Assembly: GCA_032718475.1 (NCBI GenBank)
Contig: JAUCBJ010001977.1
Span: 1-64,000 of the forward strand
Length of the DNA stretch: 64,000 bases
Direction: 5' to 3'
From: Nemertoderma westbladi
Lineage: Eukaryota > Xenacoelomorpha > Nemertodermatida > Nemertodermatidae
The translations under genes and the position numbers were made by a program. Positions 44,501 to 57,011 of the stretch are shown piece after piece. Within the stretch, counting starts at the first letter, position 1; the number at the start of each line of letters is the position of its first letter. The notes under the pieces are model-generated. The model worked only from the letters and a program-made list of their open reading frames with translations. It did not search any database and was not told where the DNA came from.

Positions 44501-47500
44501 TAAAATGGTCATAAAGAGGAGATTAGTAAAATGGTCAAAAGGGGAGGTTAGTAAAATGGTCAAAATGGGAGATTAGTAAAATGGTCACAATGGGAGGTTA
44601 GTAAAATGGTCATAAAGAGGAGATTAGTAAAATGGTCAAAAGGGGAGATTAGTAAAATGGTCAAAAGGGGAGATTAGTAAAATGGTCAAAAGGGGAGATT
44701 AGTAAAATGGTCAAAAGGGGAGATTAGTAAAGTGGTCAAAAGGGGAGATTAGTAAAATGGTCAAAAGGGGAGATTAGTAAAATGGTCAAAAGGGGAGATT
44801 AGTAAAATGGTCAAAATGGTAGGTTAGTAAAATGGTCAAAAGGGGAGATTAGTTAAATGGTCAAAAGGGGAGATTAGTAAAATGGTCAAAAGGGGAGATT
44901 AGTAAAATGGTCAAAAGGGGAGATTAGTAAAATGATCAAAATGGGAGGTTAGTAAAATGGTCACAATGGGAGGTTAGTAAAATGGTCATAAAGAGGAGAT
45001 TAGTAAAATGGTCAAAAGGGGAGGTTAGTAAAATGGTCAAAATGGGAGATTAGTAAAATGGTCACAATGGGAGATTAGTAAAATGGTCATAAAGAGGAGA
45101 TTAGTAAAATGATCAAAATGGGAGATTAGTAAAATGGTCAAAAGGGGAGATTAGTAATATGGTCAAAATGGGAGGTTAGTAAAATGGTCACAATGGGAGG
45201 TTAGTAAAATGGTCATAAAGAGGAGATTAGTTAAATGGTCAAAAGGGGAGATTAGTAAAATGGTCAAAAGGGGAGATTAGTAAAATGGTCAAAAGGGGAG
45301 ATTAGTAAAGTGGTCAAAAGGGGAGATTAGTAAAATGATCAAAATGGGAGGTTAGTAAAATGGTCAACAAAAGGGAAGATTAGTAAAATGGTCATAAAGA
45401 GGAGATTAGTAAAATTGTCAAAGGGGGAGATTAGTAAAATGGTCAAAAGGGGAGATTAGTAAAATGATCAAAATGGGAGGTTAGTAAAATGGTCAAAAGG
45501 GGAGATTAGTAAAATGGTCATAAAGAGGAGATTAGTTAAATGGTCAAAAGGGGAGATTAGTAAAATGGTCAAAATGGGAGGTTAGTAAAATGGTCACAAT
45601 GGGAGGTTAGTAAAATGGTCATAAAGAGGAGATTAGTTAAATGGCCAAAAGTGGAGATTAGTAAAATGGTCAAAATGGGAGGTTAGTAAAATGGTCATAA
45701 AGAGGAGATTAATTAAATGGTCAAAATGGGAGGTTAGTAAGATGGTCACAATGGGAGATTAGTAAAATGGTCACAATGGGAGGTTAGTAAAATGGTCACA
45801 ATGGGAGATTAGTAAAATGGTCAAAAGGGGAGATTAGTAAAATTGTCAAAGGGGGAGATTAGTAAAATGGTCACAATGGGAGGTTAGTAAAATGGTCATA
45901 AAGAGGAGATTAATTAAATGGTCAAAATGGGAGGTTAGTAAGATGGTCACAATGGGAGATTAGTAAAATGGTCACAATGGGAGGTTAGTAAAATGGTCAC
46001 AATGGGAGATTAGTAAAATGGTCAAAAGGGGAGATTAGTAAAATTGTCAAAGGGGGATATTAGTAAAATGGTCATAAAGAGGATATTAGTTAAACGGTCA
46101 AAAGGGGAGATTAGTGAAATGGTCAAAAGGGGAGATTAGTAAAATTGTCAAAGAGGGAGATTAGTAAAATGGTCAAAAGGGGAGATTAGTAAAATGATCA
46201 AAATGGGAGGTTAGTAAAATGGTCACAATGGGAGGTTAGTAAAATGGTCATAAAGAGGAGATTAGTAAAATGGTCAAAATGGGAGGTTAGTAAAATGGTC
46301 ACAATGGGAGGTTAGTAAAATGGTCACAATGGGAGGTTAGTAAAATGGTCACAATGGGAGGTTAGTAAAATGGTCATAAAGAGGAGATTAGTTAAATGGT
46401 CAAAATGGGAGGTTAGTAAAATGATCAAAATGGGAGGTTAGTAAAATGGTCACAATGGGAGGTTAGTAAAATGGTCATAAAGAGGAGATTAGTAAAATGG
46501 TCAAAATGGGAGGTTAGTAAAATGGTCACAATGGGAGGTTAGTAAAATGGTCACAATGGGAGGTTAGTAAAATGGTCACAATGGGAGGTTAGTAAAATGG
46601 TCATAAAGAGGAGATTAGTTAAATGGTCAAAATGGGAGGTTAGTAAAATGATCAAAATGGGAGGTTAGTAAAATGGTCACAATGGGAGGTTAGTAAAATG
46701 GTCATAAAGAGGAGATTAGTTAAATGGTCAAAAGGGGAGATTAGTAAAATGGTCAAAAGGGGAGATTAGTAAAATGGTCAAAATGGGAGGTTAGTAAAAT
46801 GGTCACAATGGGAGGTTAGTAAAATGGTCATAAAGAGGAGATTAGTTAAATGGTCAAAAGGGGAGATTAGTAAAATGGTCAAAGGGGGAGATTAGTAAAA
46901 TGGTCATAAAGAGGAGATTAGTTAAATGGTCAAAATGGGAGGTTAGTAAAATGATCAAAATGGGAGGTTAGTAAAATGGTCACAATGGGAGGTTAGTAAA
47001 ATGGTCATAAAGAGGAGATTAGTTAAATGGTCAAAAGGGGAGATTAGTAAAATGGTCAAAGGGGGAGATTAGTAAAATGGTCATAAAGAGGAGATTAGTT
47101 AAATGGTCAAAATGGGAGGTTAGTAAAATGATCAAAATGGGAGGTTAGTAAAATGGTCACAATGGGAGGTTAGTAAAATGGTCATAAAGAGGAGATTAGT
47201 TAAATGGTCAAAAGAGGAGATTAGTAAAGTGGTCAATCAAAAGGGGAGATTAGTAAAATGGTCAAAATGGGAGGTTAGTAAAATGATCAAAATGGGAGTT
47301 TAGTAAAATGGTCATAAAGAGGAGATTAGTTAAATGGTCAAAATGGGAGGTTAGTAAAATGGTCACAATGGGAGGTTAGTAAAATGGTCAAAATGGGAGG
47401 TTAGTAAAATGGTCATAAAGAGGAGATTAGTTAAATGGTAAAAAGGGGAGATTAGTTAAATGGTCAAAAGGGGAGATTAGTAAAATGGTCAAAAGGGGAG

Positions 47501-50500
47501 ATTAGTAAAATGGTCAAAATGGGAGGTTAGTAAAATGGTCATAAAGAGGAGATTAGTTAAATGGTCAAAATGGGAGGTTAGTAAAATGGTCACAATGGGA
47601 GGTTAGTAAAATGGTCAAAATGGGAGGTTAGTAAAATGGTCATAAATAGGAGATTAGTTAAATGGTAAAAAGGGGAGATTAGTTAAATGGTCAAAAGTGG
47701 AGATTAGTAAAATGGTCAAAAGGGGAGATTAGTAAAATGATCAAAATGGGAGGTTAGTAAAATGGTCACAATGGGAGGTTAGTAAAATGGTCATAAAGAG
47801 GAGATTAGTTAAATGGTAAAAAGGGGAGATTAGTTAAATGGTCAAAAGGGGAGATTAGTAAAATGGTCAAAAGGGGAGATTAGTAAAATGGTCAAAATGG
47901 GAGGTTAGTAAAATGGTCACAATGGGAGGTTAGTAAAATGGTCATAAAGAGGATATTAGTTAAATGGTCAAAAGGGGAGATTAGTAAAATGGTCAAAAGG
48001 GGAGGTTAGTAAAATGGTCACAATAGGAGGTTAGTAAAATGGTCAAAAGGGGAGATTAGTAAAATGGTCAAAAGGGGAGATTAGTAAAATGATCCAAATG
48101 GGAGGTTAGTAAAATGGTCACAATGGGAGGTTAGTAAAATGGTCATAAAGATGAGATTAGTTAAATGGTCAAAATGGGAGGTTAGTAAAATGGTCACAAT
48201 GGGAGGTTAGTAAAATGGTCATAAAGATGAGATTAGTTAAATGGTCAAAATGGGAGGTTAGTAAAATGGTCACAATGGGAGGTTAGTAAAATGGTCATAA
48301 AGAGGAGATTAGTTAAATGGTCAAAAGGGGAGATTAGTAAAATGGTCAAAAGGGGAGATTAGTAAAATGGTCAAAGGGGGAGATTAGTAAAATGGTCAAA
48401 AGGGGAGATTAGTAAAATGATCAAAATGGGAGGTTAGTAAAATGGTCAAAAGGGGAGATTAGTAAAATGGTCAAAAGGGGAGATTAGTAAAATGGTCAAA
48501 AGGGGAGATTAGTAAAATGGTCACAATGGGAGGTTAGTAAAATTGTCATAAAGAGGAGATTAGTAAAATTGTCAAAGGGGGAGATTAGTAAAATGGTCAA
48601 AAGGGGAGATTAGTAAAATGATCAAAATGGGAGGTTAGTAAAATGGTCAAAAGGGGAGATTAGTAAAATGGTCAAAAGGGGAGATTAGTAAAATGGTCAA
48701 AAGGGGAGATTAGTAAAATGGTTAAAAGGGGAGATTAGTAAAATGATCCAAATGGGAGGTTAGTAAAATGGTCACAATGGGAGGTTAGTAAAATGGTCAT
48801 AAAGATGAGATTAGTTAAATGGTCAAAATGGGAGGTTAGTAAAATGGTCACAATGGGAGGTTAGTAAAATGGTCATAAAGAGGAGATTAGTTAAATGGTC
48901 AAAAGGGGAGATTAGTAAAATGGTCAAAAGGGGAGATTAGTAAAATGGTCAAAGGGGGAGATTAGTAAAATGGTCATAAAGAGGAGATTAGTAAAATGGC
49001 CAAAATGGGAGGTTAGTAAAATGGTCAAATGTGGAGATTAGTAAAATGGCCAAAAGGGGAGATTAGTAAAATTGTCTAAATGGTCATAAAGAGGAGATTA
49101 GTAAAATGGCCAATATGGGAGATTAGTAAAATGGCCAATATGGGAGGTTAGTAAAATGGTCAAAAGGGGAGGTTAGTAAAATGGTCAAAAGGGGAGATTA
49201 GTTAAATGATCAAAATGGGAGGTTAGTAAAATGGTCACAATGGGAGATTAGTAAAATGGTCAAAAGGGGAGATTAGTAAAATGGTCAAAGGGGGAGATTA
49301 GTAAAATGGTCATAAAGAGGAGATTAGTAAAATGGCCAAAATGGGAGGTTAGTAAAATGGTCAAATGTGGAGATTAGTAAAATGGCCAAAAGGGGAGATT
49401 AGTAAAATTGTCTAAATGGTCATAAAGAGGAGATTAGTAAAATGGCCAATATGGGAGATTAGTAAAATGGCCAAAATGGGAGGTTAGTAAAATGGTCAAA
49501 TGTGGAGATTAGTAAAATGGCCAAAAGGGGAGATTAGTAAAATTGTCTAAATGGTCATAAAGAGGAGATTAGTAAAATGGCCAATATGGGAGATTAGTAA
49601 AATGGTCAAAATGGGAGATTAGTAAAATGATCAAAATGGGAGGTTAGTAAAATGGTCAAAAGGGGAGATTAGTTAAATGATCAAAATGGGAGGTTAGTAA
49701 AATGGTCACAATGGGAGGTTAGTAAAATGGTCATAAAGAGGAGATTAGTTAAATGGTCAAAAGGGGATATTAGTAAAATGGTCAAAATGGGAGATAAGTA
49801 AAATGGTCAAAATGGTCATAAAGATGAGATTAGTAAAATGGCCAATATGGGAGGTTAGTAAAATGGTCAAAAGGGGAGGTTAGTAAAATGGTCACAAGGG
49901 GAGATTAGTAAAATGGTCAAAAGGGGAGATTAGTTAAATGATCAAAATGGGAGGTTAGTAAAATGGTCACAATGGGAGGTTAGTAAAATGGTCATAAAGA
50001 GGAGATTAGTTAAATGGTCAAAAGGGGAGATTAGTAAAATGGTCAAAATGGGAGATTAGTAAAATGGTCAAAAGGGGAGGTTAGTAAAATGGTCAAAAGG
50101 GGAGATTAGTAAAATGGTCAAAAGGGGAGATTAGTTAAATGGTCAAAATGGGAGATTAGTAAAATGGTCAAAAGGGAAGATTAGTAAAATGATCATAAAG
50201 AGGAGATTAGTAAAATGGCCAAAATGGGAGGTTAGTAAAATGGTCAAATGTGGAGATTAGTAAAATGGTCAAAAGGGTAGATTAGTAAAATGGTCAAAAG
50301 GGGAAATTAGTAAAATGGTCAAAATGGGAGATTAGTAAAGTGGTCATAAAGTGGAGATTAGTTAAATGGTCAAAAGTGGAGATTAGCAAAATGGCCAAAA
50401 GGGGAGATTAGTAAAATGGTCAAAATGGTCATAAAGAGGGGATTAGTAAAATGGCCAAAATGGGAGGTTAGTAAAATGGTCAAAATGGGAGATTAGTAAA

Positions 50501-53500
50501 ATGGTCAAAAGGGGAGGTTAGTAAAATGGTCATATAGAGGAGATTAGTAAAATGGCCAAAATGGAAGGTTAGTAAAATGGCCAAAATGGGAGATTAGTAA
50601 AATGGTCAAAAGGGGAGGTTAGTAAAATGGTCATATAGAGGAGATTAGTAAAATGGCCAAAATGGAAGGTTAGTAAAATGGCCAATATGGGATGTTAGTA
50701 AAATGGTCAAAATGGGAGATTAGTAAAATGGTCAAAAGGGGAGATTAGTAAAATGGTCAAAAGGGGAGATTAGTTAAATGGTCAAAAGGGGAGATTAGTA
50801 AAATGGTCAAAAGGGGAGATTAGTAAAATGGTCAAAGGGGGAGATTAGTAAAATGGTCATAAAGAGGAGATTAGTAAAATGGCCAAAATGGGAGGTTAGT
50901 AAAATGGTCAAATGTGGAGATTAGTAAAATGGCCAAAAGGGGAGATTAGTAAAATTGTCTAAATGGTCATAAAGAGGAGATTAGTAAAATGGCCAATATG
51001 GGAGATTAGTAAAATGGCCAATATGGGAGGTTAGTAAAATGGTCAAAAGGGGAGGTTAGTAAAATGGTCACAAGGGGAGATTAGTAAAATGGTCAAAAGG
51101 GGAGATTAGTTAAATGGTCAAAAGGGGAGATTAGTAAAATGGTCAAAAGGGGAGATTAGTAAAATGGTCAAAGGGGGAGATTAGTAAAATGGTCATAAAG
51201 AGGAGATTAGTAAAATGGCCAAAATGGGAGGTTAGTAAAATGGTCAAATGTGGAGATTAGTAAAATGGCCAAAAGGGGAGATTAGTAAAATTGTCTAAAT
51301 GGTCATAAAGAGGAGATTAGTAAAATGGCCAATATGGGAGATTAGTAAAATGGCCAATATGGGAGGTTAGTAAAATGGTCAAAAGGGGAGGTTAGTAAAA
51401 TGGTCACAAGGGGAGATTAGTAAAATGGTCAAAAGGGGAGATTAGTTAAATGATCAAAATGGGAGGTTAGTAAAATGGTCACAATGGGAGGTTAGTAAAA
51501 TGGTCATAAAGAGGAGATTAGTTAAATGGTCAAAAGGGGATATTAGTAAAATGGTCAAAATGGGAGATAAGTAAAATGGTCAAAATGGTCATAAAGATGA
51601 GATTAGTAAAATGGTCAAAAGGGGAGGTTAGTAAAATGGTCACAAGGGGAGATTAGTAAAATGGTCAAAAGGGGAGATTAGTTAAATGATCAAAATGGGA
51701 GGTTAGTAAAATGGTCAAAATGGGAGATTAGTAAAATGGTCAAAAGGGGAGGTTAGTAAAATGGTCAAAAGGGGAGATTAGTAAAATGGTCAAAAGGGGA
51801 GATTAGTTAAATGGTCAAAATGGGAGATTAGTAAAATGGTCAAAAGGGAAGATTAGTAAAATGATCATAAAGAGGAGATTAGTAAAATGGCCAAAATGGG
51901 AGGTTAGTAAAATGGTCAAATGTGGAGATTAGTAAAATGGCCAAAAGGGGAGATTAGTAAAATGGTCAAAATGGTCATAAAGAGGAGATTAGTAAAATGG
52001 CCAATATGGGAGGTCAGTAAAATGGTCAAAATGGGAGATTAGTAAAATGGTCAAAAGGGGAGCTTAGTAAAATGGTTAAAAGGGTAGATTAGTAAAATGG
52101 TCAAAAGGGGGAGGTAAGTAAAATGGTCAAAATGGGAGATTAGAAAAGTGGTCATAAAGTGGAGATTAGTTAAATGGTCCAAAGGGGAGATTAGTAAAAT
52201 GGTCAAAAGGGGAGATTAGTAAAATGGTCATAAAGAGGAGATTAGTAAAATGGTCAAAAGGGGAGATTAGTAAAATGGTCAAAAGGGGAGATTAGTAAAA
52301 TGGTCATAAAGATGAGATTAGTAAAATGGCCAATATGGGAGGTTAGTAAAATGGTCAAAATGGGAGATTAGTAAAATGGTCAAAAGGGGAGGTTAGTAAA
52401 ATGGTCAAAAGGGGAGATTAGTAAAATGGTCAAAAGGGGAGATTAGTAAAATGGTCAAAATGGGAGATTAGTAAAGTGGTCATAAAGTGGTCATAAAGTG
52501 GAGATTAGTTAAATGGTCAAAAGTGGAGATTAGCAAAATGGCCAAAAGGGGAGATTAGTAAAATGGTCAAAATGGTCATAAAGAGGAGATTAGTAAAATG
52601 GCCAAAATGGGAGGTTAGTAAAATGGTCAAAAGGGTAGATTAGTAAAATGGCCAAAAGGGGAGATTAGTAAAATGGTCAAAATGGTCATAAAGAGGAGAT
52701 TAGTAAAATGGCCAAAATGGGAGGTTAGTAAAATGGTCAAAAGGGTAGATTAGTAAAATGGTCAAAAGTGGAGATTAGCAAAATGGCCAAAAGGGGAGAT
52801 TAGTAAAATGGTCAAAATGGTCATAAAGAGGGGATTAGTAAAATGGCCAAAATGGGAGGTTAGTAAAATGGTCAAAATGGGAGATTAGTAAAATGGTCAA
52901 AAGGGGAGGTTAGTAAAATGGTCATATAGAGGAGATTAGTAAAATGGCCAAAATGGAAGGTTAGTAAAATGGCCAATATGGGATGTTAGTAAAATGGTCA
53001 AAATGGGAGATTAGTAAAATGGTCAAAAGGGGAGATTAGTAAAATGGTCAAAAGGGGAGATTAGTAAAATGGTCAAAAGGGGAGATTAGTAAAATGGTCA
53101 AAAGGGGAGATTAGTAAAATGGTCAAAATGGGAGGTTAGTAAAATGGTCAAAATGGGAGGTTAGTAAAATGGTCAAAAGGGGAGGTTAGTAAAATGGTCA
53201 TAAAGAGGAGATTAGTAAAATGGTCAAAAGGGGAGATTAGTAAAATGGTCAAAAGGGGAGATTAGTAAAATGGCCAATATGGGAGGTTAGTAAAATGGTC
53301 AAAATGGGAGATTAGTAAAATGGCCAAAAGGGGAGATTAGTAAAATGGTCAAAAGGGGAGATTAGTAAAATGGTCAAAAGGGGAGATTAGTAAAATGGTC
53401 AAAAGGGGAGATTAGTAAAATGGTCAAAAGGGGAGATTAGTAAAATGGCCAATATGGGAGGTTAGTAAAATGGTCAAAATGGGAGATTAGTAAAATGGCC

Positions 53501-54286
53501 AAAAGGGGAGATTAGTAAAATGGCCAAAAGGGGAGATTAGTAAAATGGTCAAAAGTGGAGATTATTAAAATGGCCAAAATGGGAGATTAGCAAAATGTTC
53601 AAAGGGGGAGATTAGTAAAATGGTCATAAAGAGGAGATTAGTAAAATGGCCAAAATGGGAGGTTAGTAAAATGGCCAAAAGGGGAGATTAGCAAAATGTT
53701 CAAAAGGGGAGATTAGTAGTAAAATGGTCAAAATGGTAGGTTAGTAAAATTGTCCAAAAGAGGAGATTAGTAAAATGGCCAAAATGGGAGGTTAGTAAAA
53801 TGGCCAAAAGGGGAGATTAGTAAAATGGTCAAAAGGGGAGGTTAGTAAAATGGCCAAAAGGGGAGATTAGTAAAATGGTCAAAAGGGGAGATTAGTAAAA
53901 TGGTCAAAAGGGGAGATTAGTAAAATGGTCAAAAGGGGAGATTAGTAAAATGGTCAAAATGGGAGATTAGTAAAATGGCCAAAAGGGGAGATTAGTAAAA
54001 TGGTCAAAAGGGGAGATTAGTAAAATGGTCAAAATGGGAGATTAGTAAAATGGCCAAAAGGGGAGATTAGTAAAATGGCCAAAAGGGGAGATTAGTAAAA
54101 TGGTCAAAATGGGAGATTAGTAAAATGGTCATAAAGAGGATATTAGTAAAATGGCTCAAAAGTGTAGGTTTGTAAAATGGTCAAAAGTGGAGATTAGTGA
54201 AAATTTAGCAAAATGGGAGTTAGTAAAATGGTCAAGAGTGTAGGTTAGTAAAATGGACAAAATGGGAGGGTTAGTAAAATTATCAA
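35518..54286. repeat. 18.8-kb satellite of 25/26-bp units, about 750 copies
   Basis: The unit core is TTAGTAAAATGGTC followed by a variable half: AAAAGGGGAGA, ACAATGGGAGG, AAAATGGGAGG (25 bp) or ATAAAGAGGAGA (26 bp). The + strand is almost pure purine plus T, with about one C per unit. Higher-order structure is visible: rare variants (CAACAAAAGGGAAG at 38974 and 41601; TGGCAGATTAG at 39311 and 41938) share an offset of 2627 bp. GATCAAAGTAAAATGG recurs at about 39731, 40399 and 42458. From about 49000 onward GGCCAATATGG and TTGTCTAAATGG variants dominate. No long frame is open, because TAG and TAA occur in each unit and 25 is not a multiple of three. Confidence 0.97.
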
Positions 54287-54865
54287 CCCGAAAGGTTTCC
54301 GTGCCACTATTTATTCGTTTATTTACTTTATGTAACGCGTTTCCTACAAATTAAGGATAAAAATATGTGGATGGGTTCTGTAACGTAGTTTACAACCTGA
54401 ATGTTCTTGAACCAGTATCACCCACTTTAAACTGTACTGTATTCTTTGACAGGACAGAATAAAACAATGATTAGGAGTAATGGGTTTACGACTCACTGCA
54501 CTTATATTCAACTCTCTAGACTCGAATCGAATTCTTCACCCCCCCCCCCCCCCCCCCCCCCCCACCCCATCCGCAACATGATTAAATGATTTAGTATGAT
54601 TTCTGGTCTACCGAATAGCCAATCGTTCCAAAGGTCAAGCCTACAGTAAATAACGAAAGAAACAAGCTGACTATAGATATATCAGTTCAAAACATGATTA
54701 TGCTCTGGTTGCCGCAAAATGATCACCTTAAAGGGAAATCTTTGAGGGGCAATCTTATTTGACTGATGCATTCGTTGATAACAATTATTAATATATATAA
54801 ATAGGTGATTTATAAACCGGAATTACATTGTTATTATTAATTGACGATGGAAATAGAAGCGCTTC
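54287..54865. other. Upstream region of the 558-residue gene
   Basis: Includes C25 (54539-54563) and an AT-rich segment with TATATATAAATA (about 54790-54802) some 60 bp upstream of the start codon. The latter could serve as a TATA box, but the transcription start is unknown. Confidence 0.35.
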
Positions 54866-56542
54866 ATGGATCTCGGATTGGCGCAATCGGTGTTCGACTT
54901 CGTTATCCCGTATCTACAGGGACTGGTAATAAAGAAGTTGGAGAACGGTGATCCTGTTTCTGTTGCCATTTGCGAAAAACTCATGGGTGATTTGGGGAAG
55001 ATTAACAAAGGCGTCAATGCCTTGCAGGAAGCCGATTTGAAAGCAGCTGAGAATCACATCAAGGAAGCCATAATCAATAGAGAGAAGGGTAATAGAGAAG
55101 ACACAATGAAGTTGCTCGAGAAAGCGATGGAGGAAGCTAACAACGCCGAAACAACGGACCCTTCGTATCCCGTCAAAATTCGAGCGATAACATTGTACAT
55201 CACCGCCACGCTCGGTCGTTTCGGTGCGGCGGCCATTAAAAAGGAATCCCAACTCGCAAATACAAGTCTCGACGATATCGATCTGAAACTCAAAAGGAAG
55301 ATACACATAAACCTTATTCACGCGCTCAATAAGTTAGCCAGGATCACGGAGATCTCCGCTATAGAGCGGGAAGTAAACGAAGTTGGGATGCAAGGAAAAC
55401 TCGCCAAAATAAAAGGGCGATTCTTTAAGAGCTACAAGGACGCGGAGATGGCTGCTAAAGAGATAAAGTTCTTCTGTTTCGAGCAGCTGATCCGCGAGCA
55501 CGATGAGGCCTTCCCTCTGCTCTCTTATTACTCTGAAATATTTCCAGACGAAAGGAAACCGATGGTCCATGCCAAATCGCTGTTTAAACAGATGGTGCAG
55601 ATCAGCGGAGCACCACAGACAATGGTGCAGGATGGTGAACAAATCTACGTGATAGACGCACACGCAACCATAGCGATATACGATTACTATTCCCTGCAAT
55701 TTCAAAGGAATGTTGAACTAGATCTGGAATACGACGAAGTTCTCGCGATGTACTTCACAGATAAGGAAGAGTTGGAAGTGGTAATACTGAGCCAAATCAA
55801 GGGCGATAGGATATTACAAGCCACAGTAGTTGAGCTGACGTTCTTTGGAGTTGAATCGAAAGCGCGGTTGAACTACGGGACGGCACTGGATTGTTACAGC
55901 TACGACGGTTCCACTGGCACGGTGGTTGCCGTTGTGGAAGGCGACTTATATTCATGGAACAGCCGAGATCGAAAGATAACCGACTTTACTCTGATGGAGA
56001 AAGGAAAGAAGGGAGTTTCTGTCCTCGATATAAAAGCGGAAGGAGATAAAGTGATAAAACTAATCAAAGATGGAAGCGAGCAAACCAAAGTCCAATACGA
56101 AGACCAGGAGACGGCAGGACAGTTGTTGCTTGGATACAGGGACAACACCCCTTACTTTACTAACGCGGGTCACGCCTTTAAGTACCACAGGAATGAAGGC
56201 GATAGACTGCGGGTCAGGAAGGTGTGCTGCCCACATAAGGAGAACTGCGATTCGCAAGATATTAGTGGTGCAAATGTTACCATATTCAACGGTAGACACC
56301 TTATGGTCTACCACGAGACCACAGCATGTCTGCACGTAGTTGACTTAGATAAAGAGAAGAACATTCTGGTGGTAAATTTTAACATGTTTCATCCCGTGAA
56401 GAAAATGAAATGGCAGGGCGATATAGTTAGTCGGGTAGAAGGTGGGAGTCATAGCAACTGGGTGTGGGGAAACGGTGGTTTCATATACTCAGCATACAAT
56501 CCCGTCTCCAACAATTACTATCTAATCAAATTAGTTTTATAA
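54866..56542 (+). CDS. Unrecognised 558-residue protein (helical N-terminal half, beta-rich C-terminal half)
   Basis: One exon, ATG to TAA, with a poly(A) signal 12 bp after the stop (56554-56559). Residues about 1-190 are Leu/Ala/Glu/Lys-rich and probably helical, with heptad-like LEKAMEEANNAE and LKAAENHIKEAI segments. Residues about 230-558 alternate short hydrophobic strands and turns (for example VIDAHATIAIYDYYSLQF and YSYDGSTGTVVAVVEGDLYS), suggesting a beta-propeller-like fold. A Cys-rich patch (VCCPHKENCDS) lies near 455. No signal peptide or membrane segment is evident. An out-of-frame upstream ATG (54847) in better context opens a 34-codon frame that overlaps the start and ends at 54951. 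It lies in the inferred alpha-2/delta intron, convergent with the exon ending at 56699. I do not recognise the family. Confidence 0.8.
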   Translation: MDLGLAQSVFDFVIPYLQGLVIKKLENGDPVSVAICEKLMGDLGKINKGVNALQEADLKAAENHIKEAIINREKGNREDTMKLLEKAMEEANNAETTDPSYPVKIRAITLYITATLGRFGAAAIKKESQLANTSLDDIDLKLKRKIHINLIHALNKLARITEISAIEREVNEVGMQGKLAKIKGRFFKSYKDAEMAAKEIKFFCFEQLIREHDEAFPLLSYYSEIFPDERKPMVHAKSLFKQMVQISGAPQTMVQDGEQIYVIDAHATIAIYDYYSLQFQRNVELDLEYDEVLAMYFTDKEELEVVILSQIKGDRILQATVVELTFFGVESKARLNYGTALDCYSYDGSTGTVVAVVEGDLYSWNSRDRKITDFTLMEKGKKGVSVLDIKAEGDKVIKLIKDGSEQTKVQYEDQETAGQLLLGYRDNTPYFTNAGHAFKYHRNEGDRLRVRKVCCPHKENCDSQDISGANVTIFNGRHLMVYHETTACLHVVDLDKEKNILVVNFNMFHPVKKMKWQGDIVSRVEGGSHSNWVWGNGGFIYSAYNPVSNNYYLIKLVL

Positions 56543-56698
56543 AACTTTAGGTTAATAAACGTTCAATGATTATTAGGATTGTTAATTAATTTTAATATTA
56601 ATTGCATTTATCAAGATTCTCAAATAACATATAAAATATATTATATATTAGAACATCGTAGTAAATTATTATAACTACTACACTGAGTATTTACTAAC

Positions 56699-56898
56699 CA
56701 GGCTGACTTGGTGGCCCACCAACCAATGCTAAGTAGTTGAGGTATGGTCGGAATCTGTAGACACCCTCCTGAACCAGTAGTCTCATCGTCAGGGCTACAA
56801 GTAGCCTGGAAGTCCAGTTTACTGACATTCAGATAAACGGAATTGTTAACGAGCGCGTCGAATAGAAACGTATCAACCTCGCCCACAAACTGACCCGT
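56699..56898 (-). CDS. CACNA2D: Calcium channel alpha-2/delta subunit, second exon seen
   Basis: 200-nt exon. Acceptor TTTATTTAG before 56898; donor CCTG|GTTAGT, ending in phase 2 (TG of a Trp codon). The translation begins TGQFVGEVDTFLFDALVNNS, which parallels the (F)FGEID...L(V)N segment of alpha-2/delta-1. It ends in IPQLLSIGWWATKSAW, matching the diagnostic ...ILQIGWWAT..AW block. Several N-glycosylation sequons (NNS, NVS) fit an extracellular protein. Reading through the donor would give Leu-Val-Asn and soon a stop, so splicing is required. Confidence 0.92.
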
Positions 56899-57011
56899 CT
56901 AAATAAAATGGGATTTACCTCGCAAAAACAATATGTAACATGTGCGCCTTCACATAGTATAGACTATAAATATTAATAAGAGTTTGGTAACCTACCAGTT
57001 TTGTAACTTAC

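Noticed and set aside
35518-54286. Telomeric or subtelomeric repeat, because of GGTTAG words
   Set aside because: The unit is 25/26 bp and never forms consecutive TTAGGG-type hexamers; unique genes lie on both sides.
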